Shown: piece by piece, positions 10,856-15,943 of the stretch
Layout: every line of letters begins with the position of its first letter
How positions within the stretch are numbered: position 1 is the first letter of the stretch
Assembly (NCBI GenBank): GCA_020200235.1
Contig: JAIVJC010000033.1
Location: forward strand, 1 to 45,957
Length of the DNA: 45,957 bases
Direction of reading: 5' to 3'
Origin: Acidobacteriota bacterium
GTDB lineage: Bacteria; Acidobacteriota; Blastocatellia; Pyrinomonadales; Pyrinomonadaceae
The notes under the pieces: generated by a model
The model's input: only the letters and a program-made list of their open reading frames with translations
Database searches by the model: none
What the model was told of the DNA's origin: nothing
Translations under genes and position numbers: made by a program

Positions 10856-10885
10856 TTGACAGAACAAAGTGGTCTGCCTTATACA
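10856..10885 (+). promoter_or_regulatory. Strong sigma70-type promoter
   Basis: A perfect TTGACA at 10856-10861 is followed after 18 bases by TATACA at 10880-10885. It points toward the small frame at 10935 and, further on, the tRNA array. It is one of the best consensus matches I found in the window. Confidence 0.65.
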
Positions 10886-10934
10886 TGACAACCCGCGCGA
10901 GAAGAATCGACGCGCGGAAGAGGTTAGGCATTCA

Positions 10935-11147
10935 ATGTTGACGAACAGGACACAACCGATAGGCGCGCGGGGCGGAGTCGAGACGGCTCTCGTCTCTTCG
11001 TGCGCCCAAGCCCGTCGCGGCGCCGTCGCGGCGCGCGTCGGGATGTGTCTGAGTTCCTTACCCACCTATCTGGGCGGCGAATCCGGGCACAAACTCGCGG
11101 GCATGATTAACGATCCGCGTTTCCTGAACGGACGCAACCAGAATTAG
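10935..11147 (+). CDS. Possible 70-aa protein of unknown function
   Basis: A small frame starts with ATG at 10935, with GAAGAGG 11 bases upstream and the strong promoter about 50 bases before that. The product (MLTNRTQPIG... ending NGRNQN) is basic, with no signal peptide, membrane segment or motif I recognise. Support is the promoter and ribosome binding site only. It could equally be an untranslated leader of the tRNA array. A hairpin (GGAGAGCG / CGCTCTCC, 11153-11175) follows, without a T run. Confidence 0.35.
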   Translation: MLTNRTQPIGARGGVETALVSSCAQARRGAVAARVGMCLSSLPTYLGGESGHKLAGMINDPRFLNGRNQN

Positions 11148-11452
11148 TCGCGGGAGAGCGGTTCTCCCGCTCTCCAACTCCAAACTACAAAGTTCACGGG
11201 TTGATCTGAGCGGGACTGCTTCTCTTGAGAAGCTTAAGTACCCGCTCTCGCTGTTTTTTGACAACCGAATTAACTCGTGGAATGAAGATGAGGGCGGAGG
11301 GTGTCTGCCTTCTCGGACGGTTGCGATCCCGCTCGGACTCTGGCAAGCACGCACGGATCGCGCCGCCCTCGGGAGAAGTGTGCCTCGAAGCGTGTCCACT
11401 CTGAGCACCCGACGCTCTCCGCCCTCATTTTTTTACTATACCAAATTTTTCC
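11148..11452. other. Leader region upstream of tRNA array
   Basis: No convincing gene. It holds a hairpin at 11153-11175, a TTGACA at 11258-11263 without a good -10 element, and TACTAT at 11434-11439 just before the first tRNA, which could serve as a -10. I cannot tell which promoter starts the array. Confidence 0.4.
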
Positions 11453-11535
11453 GCAGGCGTGGCTGAGCGGTGACGGGCACCTGACTGTAAACCAGGCGTC
11501 ACAAGACTTCGGAGGTTCGAGTCCTCCCGCCTGCA
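11453..11535 (+). tRNA. tRNA-Tyr(GTA)
   Basis: Class II cloverleaf with acceptor GCAGGCG/CGCCTGC, anticodon loop CTGTAAA, a long variable region, T arm GGAGG-TTCGAGT-CCTCC and discriminator A. An A-C mismatch closes the anticodon loop. First gene of the array. Confidence 0.88.
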
Positions 11536-11548
11536 TCGATTTTTTTGC

Positions 11549-11633
11549 GGAGAGTACGCCAAAACGGTCTGGCACCAGTCTTGAAAACTGGAGGGCGCAT
11601 GCGCCCGTAGGGGTTCGAGTCCTCTACTCTCCG
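11549..11633 (+). tRNA. tRNA-Ser(TGA)
   Basis: Class II cloverleaf: acceptor GGAGAGT/ACTCTCC, anticodon stem CCAGT/ACTGG with loop CTTGAAA, a proper variable arm (GGCGC-AT-GCGCC) and discriminator G, as usual for serine. Confidence 0.9.
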
Positions 11634-11640
11634 CCTCTCG

Positions 11641-11723
11641 CAACGATGATGTAGGAATGATGAACGATGAACGCAAGGCAATTGGTCTTCACTTCATCGT
11701 TCATCGTTCTGACTTCATCGTTG
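11641..11723. repeat. Heptad hairpin, family A copy 1
   Basis: An inverted repeat whose left arm is made of AACGATG-like 7-mers and whose right arm is its complement (TCATCGTTCATCG...). It lies between tRNA-Ser and tRNA-Arg. Related copies are at 11898, 19054, 22664, 25925 and 40646. Confidence 0.85.
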
Positions 11724-11728
11724 CTTTC

Positions 11729-11803
11729 GGACCCGTAGCTCAGACGGATGAGAGCGCAGGCTTGCGGAGCCTGAGGTCGCACGTTCGAGTCGTGCCGGGT
11801 TCA
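11729..11803 (+). tRNA. tRNA-Arg(GCG)
   Basis: Acceptor GGACCCG/CGGGTTC, anticodon stem CAGGC/GCCTG with loop TTGCGGA, T arm GCACG/CGTGC, discriminator A. The anticodon is GCG, not the usual bacterial ACG. Confidence 0.88.
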
Positions 11804-11810
11804 CTTTTCT

Positions 11811-11885
11811 TTCGGGGTCGTCTAACCGGCAGGACGCCCGGCTCTGAACCGGGAAGTGGAGGTTCGACTCCTTCCCCCGAAGCCA
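11811..11885 (+). tRNA. tRNA-Gln(CTG)
   Basis: Acceptor TTCGGGG/CCCCGAA, anticodon stem CCCGG/CCGGG with loop CTCTGAA, T arm GGAGG/CCTTC, discriminator G. CCA is encoded (11883-11885). Confidence 0.88.
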
Positions 11886-11897
11886 GACGCGACGGAG

Positions 11898-11980
11898 AAC
11901 GATGAAGTCAGACTGATGAACGATGAAGTGAGAGCCACCCGCCTTCCGTTCATCGTTCATCGTTCCGACTTCATCGGTTC
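11898..11980. repeat. Heptad hairpin, family A copy 2
   Basis: The same AACGATGAAGT-type heptad palindrome as at 11641, placed between tRNA-Gln(CTG) and tRNA-Arg(TCT). Confidence 0.85.
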
Positions 11981-11984
11981 CTTC

Positions 11985-12060
11985 GAGCCCGTAGCTCAGA
12001 CGGAACAAGAGCAGTCGTCTTCTAAACGACGGGTCGCAGGTTCGAGTCCTGCCGGGCTCA
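11985..12060 (+). tRNA. tRNA-Arg(TCT)
   Basis: Acceptor GAGCCCG/CGGGCTC, anticodon stem GTCGT/ACGAC with loop CTTCTAA, T arm GCAGG-TTCGAGT-CCTGC, discriminator A. Confidence 0.92.
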
Positions 12061-12067
12061 TTGATTC

Positions 12068-12142
12068 GCCGACGTAGCCCAACTTGGCAGAGGCGCTAGT
12101 CTTAGGAACTAGAGGTTGAGGGTTCGACTCCCTCCGTCGGCA
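12068..12142 (+). tRNA. tRNA-Leu(TAG) lacking long variable arm
   Basis: Acceptor GCCGACG/CGTCGGC, anticodon stem CTAGT/ACTAG with loop CTTAGGA, T arm GAGGG/CCCTC, discriminator A. The D arm and anticodon arm look like a bacterial tRNA-Leu, but the variable region is only five bases (AGGTT) instead of a paired arm. Confidence 0.85.
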
Positions 12143-12152
12143 TCCTTTCCTC

Positions 12153-12226
12153 GCGGGAGTGGCGCAAACGGTGGACGCGCCGTTCTTAAAAAACGGCTGT
12201 TGTGGGTTCGAATCCCACCTCCCGCA
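12153..12226 (+). tRNA. tRNA-Leu(TAA) lacking long variable arm
   Basis: Acceptor GCGGGAG/CTCCCGC, Leu-like D arm (TGGCGCAAACGGTGGACGC), anticodon stem CCGTT/AACGG with loop CTTAAAA, variable region CTGTT only, T arm GTGGG/CCCAC, discriminator A. Confidence 0.85.
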
Positions 12227-12234
12227 TCCGCAGC

Positions 12235-12308
12235 GCGCGTGTAGCCCAACGGGTAGAGGCGGCGGGCTCAAAACCCGCTCGGTGAAAGTTCGAATCTTTC
12301 CGCGCGCA
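12235..12308 (+). tRNA. tRNA-Leu(CAA) lacking long variable arm
   Basis: Acceptor GCGCGTG/CGCGCGC (one T-G pair), anticodon stem GCGGG/CCCGC with loop CTCAAAA, variable region TCGGT only, T arm GAAAG/CTTTC, discriminator A. Confidence 0.83.
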
Positions 12309-12327
12309 TCTCCTCGAAAAATCCCGC

Positions 12328-12407
12328 GGGGCGTTCGGCAAGTCAGGTTTAAGCCGCTTGACCTTCAATCAAGAGACGCGTGGGTTCGAATCCCACACGC
12401 CCCGCCA
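12328..12407 (+). tRNA. tRNA-Glu(TTC) with C33
   Basis: Acceptor GGGGCGT/ACGCCCC, anticodon stem CTTGA/TCAAG with loop CCTTCAA, T arm GTGGG/CCCAC, discriminator G, encoded CCA. Position 33 is C rather than the near-universal T. Confidence 0.82.
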
Positions 12408-12448
12408 ACACTTTTCACGTCGAGACTTTTTCACGCCGCGACTTTTAC

Positions 12449-12522
12449 GTGGATCGTAGCTCAAACGGCAGAGCGCCGCGCCGTGGACGCGGTCGTTGAG
12501 GGTTCAACTCCCTTCGATCCAC
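12449..12522 (+). tRNA. tRNA-His(GTG) with C33
   Basis: Acceptor TGGATCG/CGATCCA, with an extra G at -1 (12449) facing discriminator C (12522), the hallmark of tRNA-His. Anticodon stem CCGCG/CGCGG, loop CCGTGGA (C33), T loop TTCAACT. Confidence 0.87.
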
Positions 12523-12533
12523 CTCGATCGGTC

Positions 12534-12612
12534 GGCGCGTTGGGCAAGGCAGGTCGAAGCCGCCTGTTTCTCAGACAGGAGGGCGCCGGTTCGAATCCGG
12601 CACGCGCCGCCA
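12534..12612 (+). tRNA. tRNA-Glu(CTC)
   Basis: Acceptor GGCGCGT/ACGCGCC, anticodon stem CCTGT/ACAGG with loop TTCTCAG, T arm GCCGG/CCGGC, discriminator G, encoded CCA. Its D arm resembles that of tRNA-Glu(TTC) at 12328. Confidence 0.87.
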
Positions 12613-12622
12613 AACTTTTTCG

Positions 12623-12696
12623 GGAGCCGTGGGCTAGTCGGAGTAGCCGCCTGATTGTCAATCAGGAGATCGCGGGTTCGAGTCCCGCCGGTTCCG
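12623..12696 (+). tRNA. tRNA-Asp(GTC)
   Basis: Acceptor GGAGCCG/CGGTTCC, D stem GGCT/AGCC, anticodon stem CCTGA/TCAGG with loop TTGTCAA, T arm GCGGG/CCCGC, discriminator G. Confidence 0.92.
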
Positions 12697-12704
12697 CTTC
12701 GTTC

Positions 12705-12745
12705 GCCTTCGTAGCTCAAACGCGCAGAGCGGCTCGCTCTTAATC
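12705..12745 (+). pseudogene. tRNA-Lys(CTT) 5' half
   Basis: Acceptor 5' strand, T8-A9, D arm (GCTC/GAGC) and anticodon loop CTCTTAA are present; the sequence then diverges and no 3' half follows. The HNH gene at 12789 comes next, and a full tRNA-Lys(CTT) follows at 13223. Confidence 0.65.
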
Positions 12746-12788
12746 CGTAGGTCTTTATTAAGCGACGACACTGCGCTATCGTAATCGG

Positions 12789-13232
12789 ATGAATACCAAA
12801 CTTTGCACGACATGCCAGACGATCAAAAGCATTTCTCAATACCATCGAAACCTGTCCAAGAAAGATGGGCTCTCTTCCAACTGTGGAGAATGTAAAAAAC
12901 GTCAACAGTCTAATTGGTATCAGCGAAACAAAGGTGAGCATAAGAATAAAGTCAGGACAAACACGGCACGGAACACAGCTAGTAAAGCTAAGATGGTTTA
13001 CGAATACCTCTCAAAACATGCTTGCGTGGATTGTGGAGAGACCGATCCAGTGGTTTTGCAGTTTGATCATGTTCGCGGCGTTAAAGTCGCGGCAATTTGT
13101 ACTCTCGTGTATCACAACGTTGCTACAAGCAAGATTCTCGCTGAGATCGCTAAATGCGAAGTTCGCTGCGCCAATTGCCATCAACGCAAGACTGCGATTG
13201 AGCGCGGCTATTACAGGTTTTTAGATCGGTAG
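12789..13232 (+). CDS. HNH homing-type endonuclease within the tRNA array
   Basis: 147 aa, a nuclease of the HNH family of the kind found in phages and as free-standing homing enzymes. N-terminal zinc knuckle: CTTC (6-9) and CGEC (32-35). Catalytic part: CVDC (79-82), DH at 93-94, then CANCH (127-131). Its base composition is clearly lower in GC than all flanking DNA and its codons are A/T-ending, which points to recent transfer. It lies between a tRNA-Lys(CTT) 5' half and a complete tRNA-Lys(CTT). The gene overlaps that tRNA by 10 bases, and its TAG stop is the T8-A9-G10 of the tRNA. No good ribosome binding site is visible. Confidence 0.87.
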   Translation: MNTKLCTTCQTIKSISQYHRNLSKKDGLSSNCGECKKRQQSNWYQRNKGEHKNKVRTNTARNTASKAKMVYEYLSKHACVDCGETDPVVLQFDHVRGVKVAAICTLVYHNVATSKILAEIAKCEVRCANCHQRKTAIERGYYRFLDR

Positions 13233-13297
13233 CTAAAATGGTTAAAGCACTCGACTCTTAATCGAGGGATTTGTGGGTTCGAATCCCACCCGATCTA
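13223..13297 (+). tRNA. tRNA-Lys(CTT)
   Basis: Acceptor AGATCGG/CCGATCT, anticodon stem CTCGA/TCGAG with loop CTCTTAA, T arm GTGGG/CCCAC, discriminator A. Its first ten bases are also the end of the HNH reading frame. Confidence 0.92.
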
Positions 13298-13343
13298 TCT
13301 TCACCTCCCTTCAACCCTCATTTCTGAGGAGAGTCATCTTTTT

Positions 13344-13418
13344 CGGAGTGTAGCCTAGCGGCTTCAGGCACTTGCCTTGGGAGCAAGACGACGGGGGTTC
13401 GAAATCCTCCCACTCCGA
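13344..13418 (+). tRNA. tRNA-Pro(TGG)
   Basis: Acceptor CGGAGTG/CACTCCG, D stem GCC/GGC, anticodon stem CTTGC/GCAAG with loop CTTGGGA, discriminator A. The T loop has eight bases (TTCGAAAT), one more than normal. Confidence 0.83.
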
Positions 13419-13422
13419 TCAC

Positions 13423-13500
13423 GCATCGTTGGTCCAGACTGGTCGAAGACGCGGCGTTGCCAGCGCCGAGACCCGAGTTCGAATCTCGGACGATGCACCA
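13423..13500 (+). tRNA. tRNA-Gly(GCC)
   Basis: Acceptor GCATCGT/ACGATGC, anticodon stem CGGCG/CGCCG with loop TTGCCAG, T arm CCGAG/CTCGG, discriminator A, encoded CCA. Confidence 0.88.
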
Positions 13501-13509
13501 GACCCGCGC

Positions 13510-13582
13510 GGGCGGTTAGATCAACTGGAAGAGCGCCACGCTTCGAACGTGGACGCTGCGGGTTCGAGTCCTGCACCGCCCT
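13510..13582 (+). tRNA. tRNA-Arg(TCG), second copy
   Basis: Acceptor GGGCGGT/ACCGCCC, anticodon stem CCACG/CGTGG with loop CTTCGAA, T arm GCGGG/CCTGC. The discriminator is T, unusual for arginine. Confidence 0.87.
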
Positions 13583-13587
13583 TGTCG

Positions 13588-13706
13588 ATAGCTGTTAGCG
13601 ATTAGCTTTTAGCTGTTAGCCATTAGCTGTTACCTGTTAGCTGCTACCACAATCTCTTGATTGGCTAATGGCTAACAGTTAATCGCTAACAGCTAATGGC
13701 TAATGG
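13588..13706. repeat. Heptad hairpin, family B copy 1
   Basis: An inverted repeat with arms of TTAGCTG/TTAGCGA-like 7-mers on the left and GGCTAAT/GGCTAAC-like 7-mers on the right. It lies between tRNA-Arg and tRNA-Cys. Related copies are at 14893 and 15132, with a single arm at 15643. Confidence 0.85.
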
Positions 13707-13721
13707 CAATTCCTTCCCGAC

Positions 13722-13793
13722 GCACGTGTAGCCAAACGGCAAGGCGGCGGTCTGCAAAACCGTCAATCGTCGGTTCGACTCCGACCACGTGCT
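13722..13793 (+). tRNA. tRNA-Cys(GCA)
   Basis: Acceptor GCACGTG/CACGTGC, anticodon loop CTGCAAA, T arm GTCGG/CCGAC and discriminator T, the cysteine identity base. Confidence 0.92.
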
Positions 13794-13968
13794 TACCCGC
13801 AGCGGCGAACGCGGAGACTCGCTCACCAACGTCGTCGCGCGTTTCAGGCTTGCGAGCGGTTGCCGCGCCCCGCGGCACGTCCTCACCGCCGCTCGCACTT
13901 CCCTTTTCGCTCCGCCGCACGAAGCGGCGGACTGTTTGAATATTTTTACGAAAGGAGGTGGACGACCC

Positions 13969-14538
13969 ATGTCGATCAACGGTCGGGTACTTTTGCTCAA
14001 CCAGACTTACGAGCCGCTCGGCACGGTAGGCGTGGCGCGCGCGATGATCATGACGTTCAAGAACACGGTCGCGGTCGAGGAGTGGGACGGCGACCGCGTA
14101 CTAAGAACGCCGCGCGAAGAGTACCCCGTGCCCTCTGTCATCCGGCGCCGCACCTACGTCAACGTCCGGCGGCGGCGCGAGGCTTCGGGCTCGAAGCGCG
14201 TGCGCATTTACATGCGCGACGGGTTCCGCTGCCAGTACTGCGGCGAGCGCAAGAACCCCGTGGAGCTGACGCTCGATCACATCCTCCCGCGCTCGCGCGG
14301 CGGAGGCGGCGCGGCGATCAACGTCGTCACCGCCTGCCGCGCCTGCAACCAGCGTAAGGGCAGCCGCACGCCGGAGGAGGCGCGGATGCCCCTGCTCACG
14401 ACGCAGACGGCGCTGCGCGCGGAGCTGGATCAGGTCCTGCTCTGCCACTACGCCGAGGCGCGGCCCGAGTGGAAGAAGTACCTCTTCGCCGCGGGCGAAG
14501 AGTCGGCTCCGCGCGCGGGGCGGAAACGGACGGCGTGA
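13969..14538 (+). CDS. HNH endonuclease of the chromosomal McrA-like family
   Basis: 189 aa. The start at 13969 is chosen because AAAGGAGGTG lies just upstream; the open frame runs further back to 13789, inside the end of tRNA-Cys, and is not credible as coding there. The N-terminus (LLLNQTYEPL) and the WDGDRVLRTPREEYPVPSVI region are typical of a widespread bacterial HNH family. Catalytic core: CQYC (88-91), DHILPRSRGG with D103-H104, and CRACN (123-127). Its GC content matches the flanking genome, unlike the HNH gene at 12789, so it is probably long resident. Its substrate is unknown. It interrupts the array between tRNA-Cys and tRNA-Phe. Confidence 0.9.
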   Translation: MSINGRVLLLNQTYEPLGTVGVARAMIMTFKNTVAVEEWDGDRVLRTPREEYPVPSVIRRRTYVNVRRRREASGSKRVRIYMRDGFRCQYCGERKNPVELTLDHILPRSRGGGGAAINVVTACRACNQRKGSRTPEEARMPLLTTQTALRAELDQVLLCHYAEARPEWKKYLFAAGEESAPRAGRKRTA

Positions 14539-14591
14539 CGGGCGGGGCGGCGACACTCAGCCGCCCCGCCCCCTCGCCCCACGGCGCGCTC

Positions 14592-14664
14592 GGAGGCATA
14601 GCTGACGCGGAGCAAGCGCTCGCCTGAAGAGCGAGAGAGGTTGGTTCGACTCCGACTGCCTCCA
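14592..14664 (+). tRNA. tRNA-Phe(GAA)
   Basis: Acceptor GGAGGCA/TGCCTCC, anticodon stem CTCGC/GCGAG with loop CTGAAGA, T arm GTTGG/CCGAC, discriminator A. A shifted stem (CGCTC/GAGCG) would give CTG with C33; I prefer Phe because it keeps T33. Confidence 0.8.
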
Positions 14665-14717
14665 CTCCCACGAAACGAGAGCGGGGCGGCGCGCCGCCCG
14701 AGCCGCCACGCCTTCGC

Positions 14718-14792
14718 AGCCGGTTAACTCAGTCCGGTCAGAGTGCCTGTCTTACAAACAGGAAGTCGAAGGTTCGAATCCTTCACCGGCTA
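14718..14792 (+). tRNA. tRNA-Val(TAC)
   Basis: Acceptor AGCCGGT/ACCGGCT, anticodon stem CCTGT/ACAGG with loop CTTACAA, T arm GAAGG/CCTTC, discriminator A. Confidence 0.92.
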
Positions 14793-14802
14793 TCAGGTTT
14801 TT

Positions 14803-14888
14803 CGGGGCGCCGGCTCGTCCGCGCAGAACGTCAGACTGCGTCCGGATCGTTGAGCGAGAGACTTTCGGCATTGGGTCTCGCGCCCCGA
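14803..14888 (+). ncRNA. tRNA-sized structured RNA of unknown type
   Basis: 86 bases enclosed by an 8-bp terminal stem (CGGGGCGC/GCGCCCCG) with a single 3' A, spaced like a tRNA gene of the array. Inside are a GCTC/GAGC helix enclosing a CGCAG/CTGCG hairpin, and a GAGAC/GTCTC helix with a 12-base loop that starts TTTCGG. A normal anticodon arm or 7-base T loop cannot be drawn. It may be a degenerate tRNA (a weak Pro(CGG) reading exists) or a different tRNA-like RNA. Confidence 0.45.
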
Positions 14889-14892
14889 CCAG

Positions 14893-14974
14893 AATTAGCT
14901 GTTAGCGATTAGCTGCTAGCTGTTACCGGAAGGGTTCAGTCTGGCTAACGGCTAACAGCTAACGGCTGACAGCT
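14893..14974. repeat. Heptad hairpin, family B copy 2
   Basis: A TTAGCTG-type heptad palindrome, ending a few bases before tRNA-Met. Confidence 0.82.
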
Positions 14975-14978
14975 CCTT

Positions 14979-15051
14979 TGCGGAGTAGCTCAGTCGGCAG
15001 AGCACACGTCTCATAAACGTGCGCGCGCGGGTTCGAGCCCCGCCTCCGCAA
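14979..15051 (+). tRNA. tRNA-Met(CAT), elongator type
   Basis: Acceptor TGCGGAG/CTCCGCA fully paired, D stem GCTC/GAGC, anticodon stem CACGT/ACGTG with loop CTCATAA, T arm GCGGG/CCCGC, discriminator A. Fully paired position 1-72 argues against the initiator; a lysidine-modified tRNA-Ile(CAT) cannot be excluded. Confidence 0.85.
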
Positions 15052-15056
15052 CTTCC

Positions 15057-15129
15057 GGGTCGGTAGCTCAAACGGCAGAGCAACAGTCCTGCAAACTGTC
15101 AGCTGTGAGTTCGAATCTCACCCGATCCA
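15057..15129 (+). tRNA. tRNA-Ala(TGC) with C33
   Basis: Acceptor GGGTCGG/CCGATCC contains the G3-T70 wobble pair, the alanine identity element. Anticodon stem ACAGT/ACTGT, loop CCTGCAA (C33), T arm GTGAG/CTCAC, discriminator A. Confidence 0.87.
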
Positions 15130-15131
15130 TT

Positions 15132-15262
15132 GACGAGCTCTTAGCTCTTAGCTGTTAGCGATTAGCCAAACAAATACCAGGAGCCCTCCGCCTCGCAGCT
15201 TTGGGCTTTGGGATTGGCTGAAAGCTAACAGCTAACAGCTAAGAGCTAAGAGCTAATAGCTC
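15132..15262. repeat. Heptad hairpin, family B copy 3
   Basis: A long palindrome with right-arm units AGCTAAC, AGCTAAC, AGCTAAG, AGCTAAG, AGCTAAT. It lies between tRNA-Ala and tRNA-Thr. Confidence 0.85.
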
Positions 15263-15265
15263 TTT

Positions 15266-15344
15266 TGCGGCGTAGCTCAAACGGCTTCAGAGCACCCGTC
15301 TCGTAAACGGGTGGTTGCGAGTTCGAATCTCGCCGCCGCAGCCA
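15266..15344 (+). tRNA. tRNA-Thr(CGT)
   Basis: Acceptor TGCGGCG/CGCCGCA, anticodon stem CCCGT/ACGGG with loop CTCGTAA, T arm GCGAG/CTCGC, discriminator G, encoded CCA. Confidence 0.9.
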
Positions 15345-15352
15345 AAGTTCAT

Positions 15353-15426
15353 TGCGGGAATGGAGCAAGGGAGGCTCGGCGGTCTCATAAGCCGCGCACC
15401 GGTCGGTTCAACTCCGACTCCCGCCA
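15353..15426 (+). tRNA. Initiator-like tRNA-fMet(CAT)
   Basis: Anticodon loop CTCATAA, D stem GAGC/GCTC, T loop TTCAACT and an unpaired first position (T1 against C72) mark it as an initiator. The anticodon stem GCGGT/GCCGC has G-C, G-C and T-G where known initiators have three G-C pairs. One extra base sits before the D stem. Confidence 0.7.
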
Positions 15427-15436
15427 ACAAATTTTT

Positions 15437-15509
15437 TCCGGCGTCGCCAAGCTGGTAAGGCGCTCGATTGTTAATCGAGTCATCGGAGGTTCGAGTCCTC
15501 CCGCCGGAG
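15437..15509 (+). tRNA. tRNA-Asn(GTT)
   Basis: Acceptor TCCGGCG/CGCCGGA, D stem GCC/GGC, anticodon stem CTCGA/TCGAG with loop TTGTTAA, T arm GGAGG/CCTCC, discriminator G. Confidence 0.93.
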
Positions 15510-15524
15510 TCAATTCATATGCAC

Positions 15525-15598
15525 AGTCCGGTAGCTAAGCGGCTCAAGGCATCCGACTTTTAATCGGGGGATCGTCGGTTCGAATCCGACCCGGACTA
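15525..15598 (+). tRNA. tRNA-Lys(TTT)
   Basis: Acceptor AGTCCGG/CCGGACT, anticodon stem TCCGA/TCGGG with loop CTTTTAA, T arm GTCGG/CCGAC, discriminator A. Confidence 0.92.
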
Positions 15599-15642
15599 TT
15601 GGGGGTCTTTGACATTGATTAGGTGCAATCAACAGGCGTGGT

Positions 15643-15676
15643 TTGGCTGACAGCTAATCGCTAATAGCTAACAGCT
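15643..15676. repeat. Single arm of a family B heptad repeat
   Basis: Units of the GCTAATC / GCTAATA / GCTAACA type, matching the right arm of the family B hairpins. I find no matching left arm upstream. Confidence 0.65.
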
Positions 15677-15681
15677 CTAGA

Positions 15682-15753
15682 CGCGGCGTAGCTCAACGGT
15701 AGCAGCACTCGCTCGATAAGCGATAGATGAAGGTTCGACTCCTTCCGCCGCGA
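15682..15753 (+). tRNA. tRNA-Ile(GAT) with C33
   Basis: Acceptor CGCGGCG/CGCCGCG, anticodon loop TCGATAA (C33) on a stem with four good pairs and one mismatch, T arm GAAGG/CCTTC, discriminator A. Confidence 0.8.
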
Positions 15754-15759
15754 TCAGCT

Positions 15760-15845
15760 TGCGGGGTCGTCCAATCCGGCAGGACGCCTGTCTTTGGAAC
15801 AGGAGATTTCGGTTCGAGCCCGAACCCCGCAGCCAGCGGGCAGTC
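15760..15845 (+). tRNA. tRNA-Gln(TTG)
   Basis: Acceptor TGCGGGG/CCCCGCA, D stem GTCC/GGAC, anticodon stem CCTGT/ACAGG with loop CTTTGGA, T arm TTCGG/CCGAA, discriminator G, encoded CCA. Last tRNA before the Ro60 gene. Confidence 0.9.
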
Positions 15846-15943
15846 ACTTTCGACAGTTCACGAGTCGGTTCGGTCGTCATCTTGATTGCCGTGCGCGCGG
15901 CGCGCGCTGTCGGACGGCAGGTCGGTGCGGAGGTATTACGATC

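Noticed and set aside
12705-13297. Group I intron with HNH gene inside a tRNA-Lys
   Set aside because: The 5' half's acceptor strand does not pair with the acceptor strand of the downstream tRNA, which is complete by itself; no intron core was seen.
13789-13968. Upstream extension of the second HNH gene
   Set aside because: It starts inside tRNA-Cys, and the strong ribosome binding site lies before the ATG at 13969.
14803-14888. tRNA-Sec
   Set aside because: An 8-bp acceptor and a TCA triplet are present, but the TCA lies in a 9-base loop, there is no room for the D arm, and the T loop has 12 bases.
15609-15640. Promoter with TTGACA inside the tRNA array
   Set aside because: A perfect -35 hexamer, but no -10 element at any accepted spacing.
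13588-15676. CRISPR array
   Set aside because: Repeats of 7 bases without spacers of constant length, and arranged as inverted arms, are not CRISPR repeats; no cas genes.
15794-15943. Upstream extension of the Ro60 gene
   Set aside because: It starts inside tRNA-Gln; GGAGG precedes the ATG at 15944, and family members begin at MANK-like N-termini.
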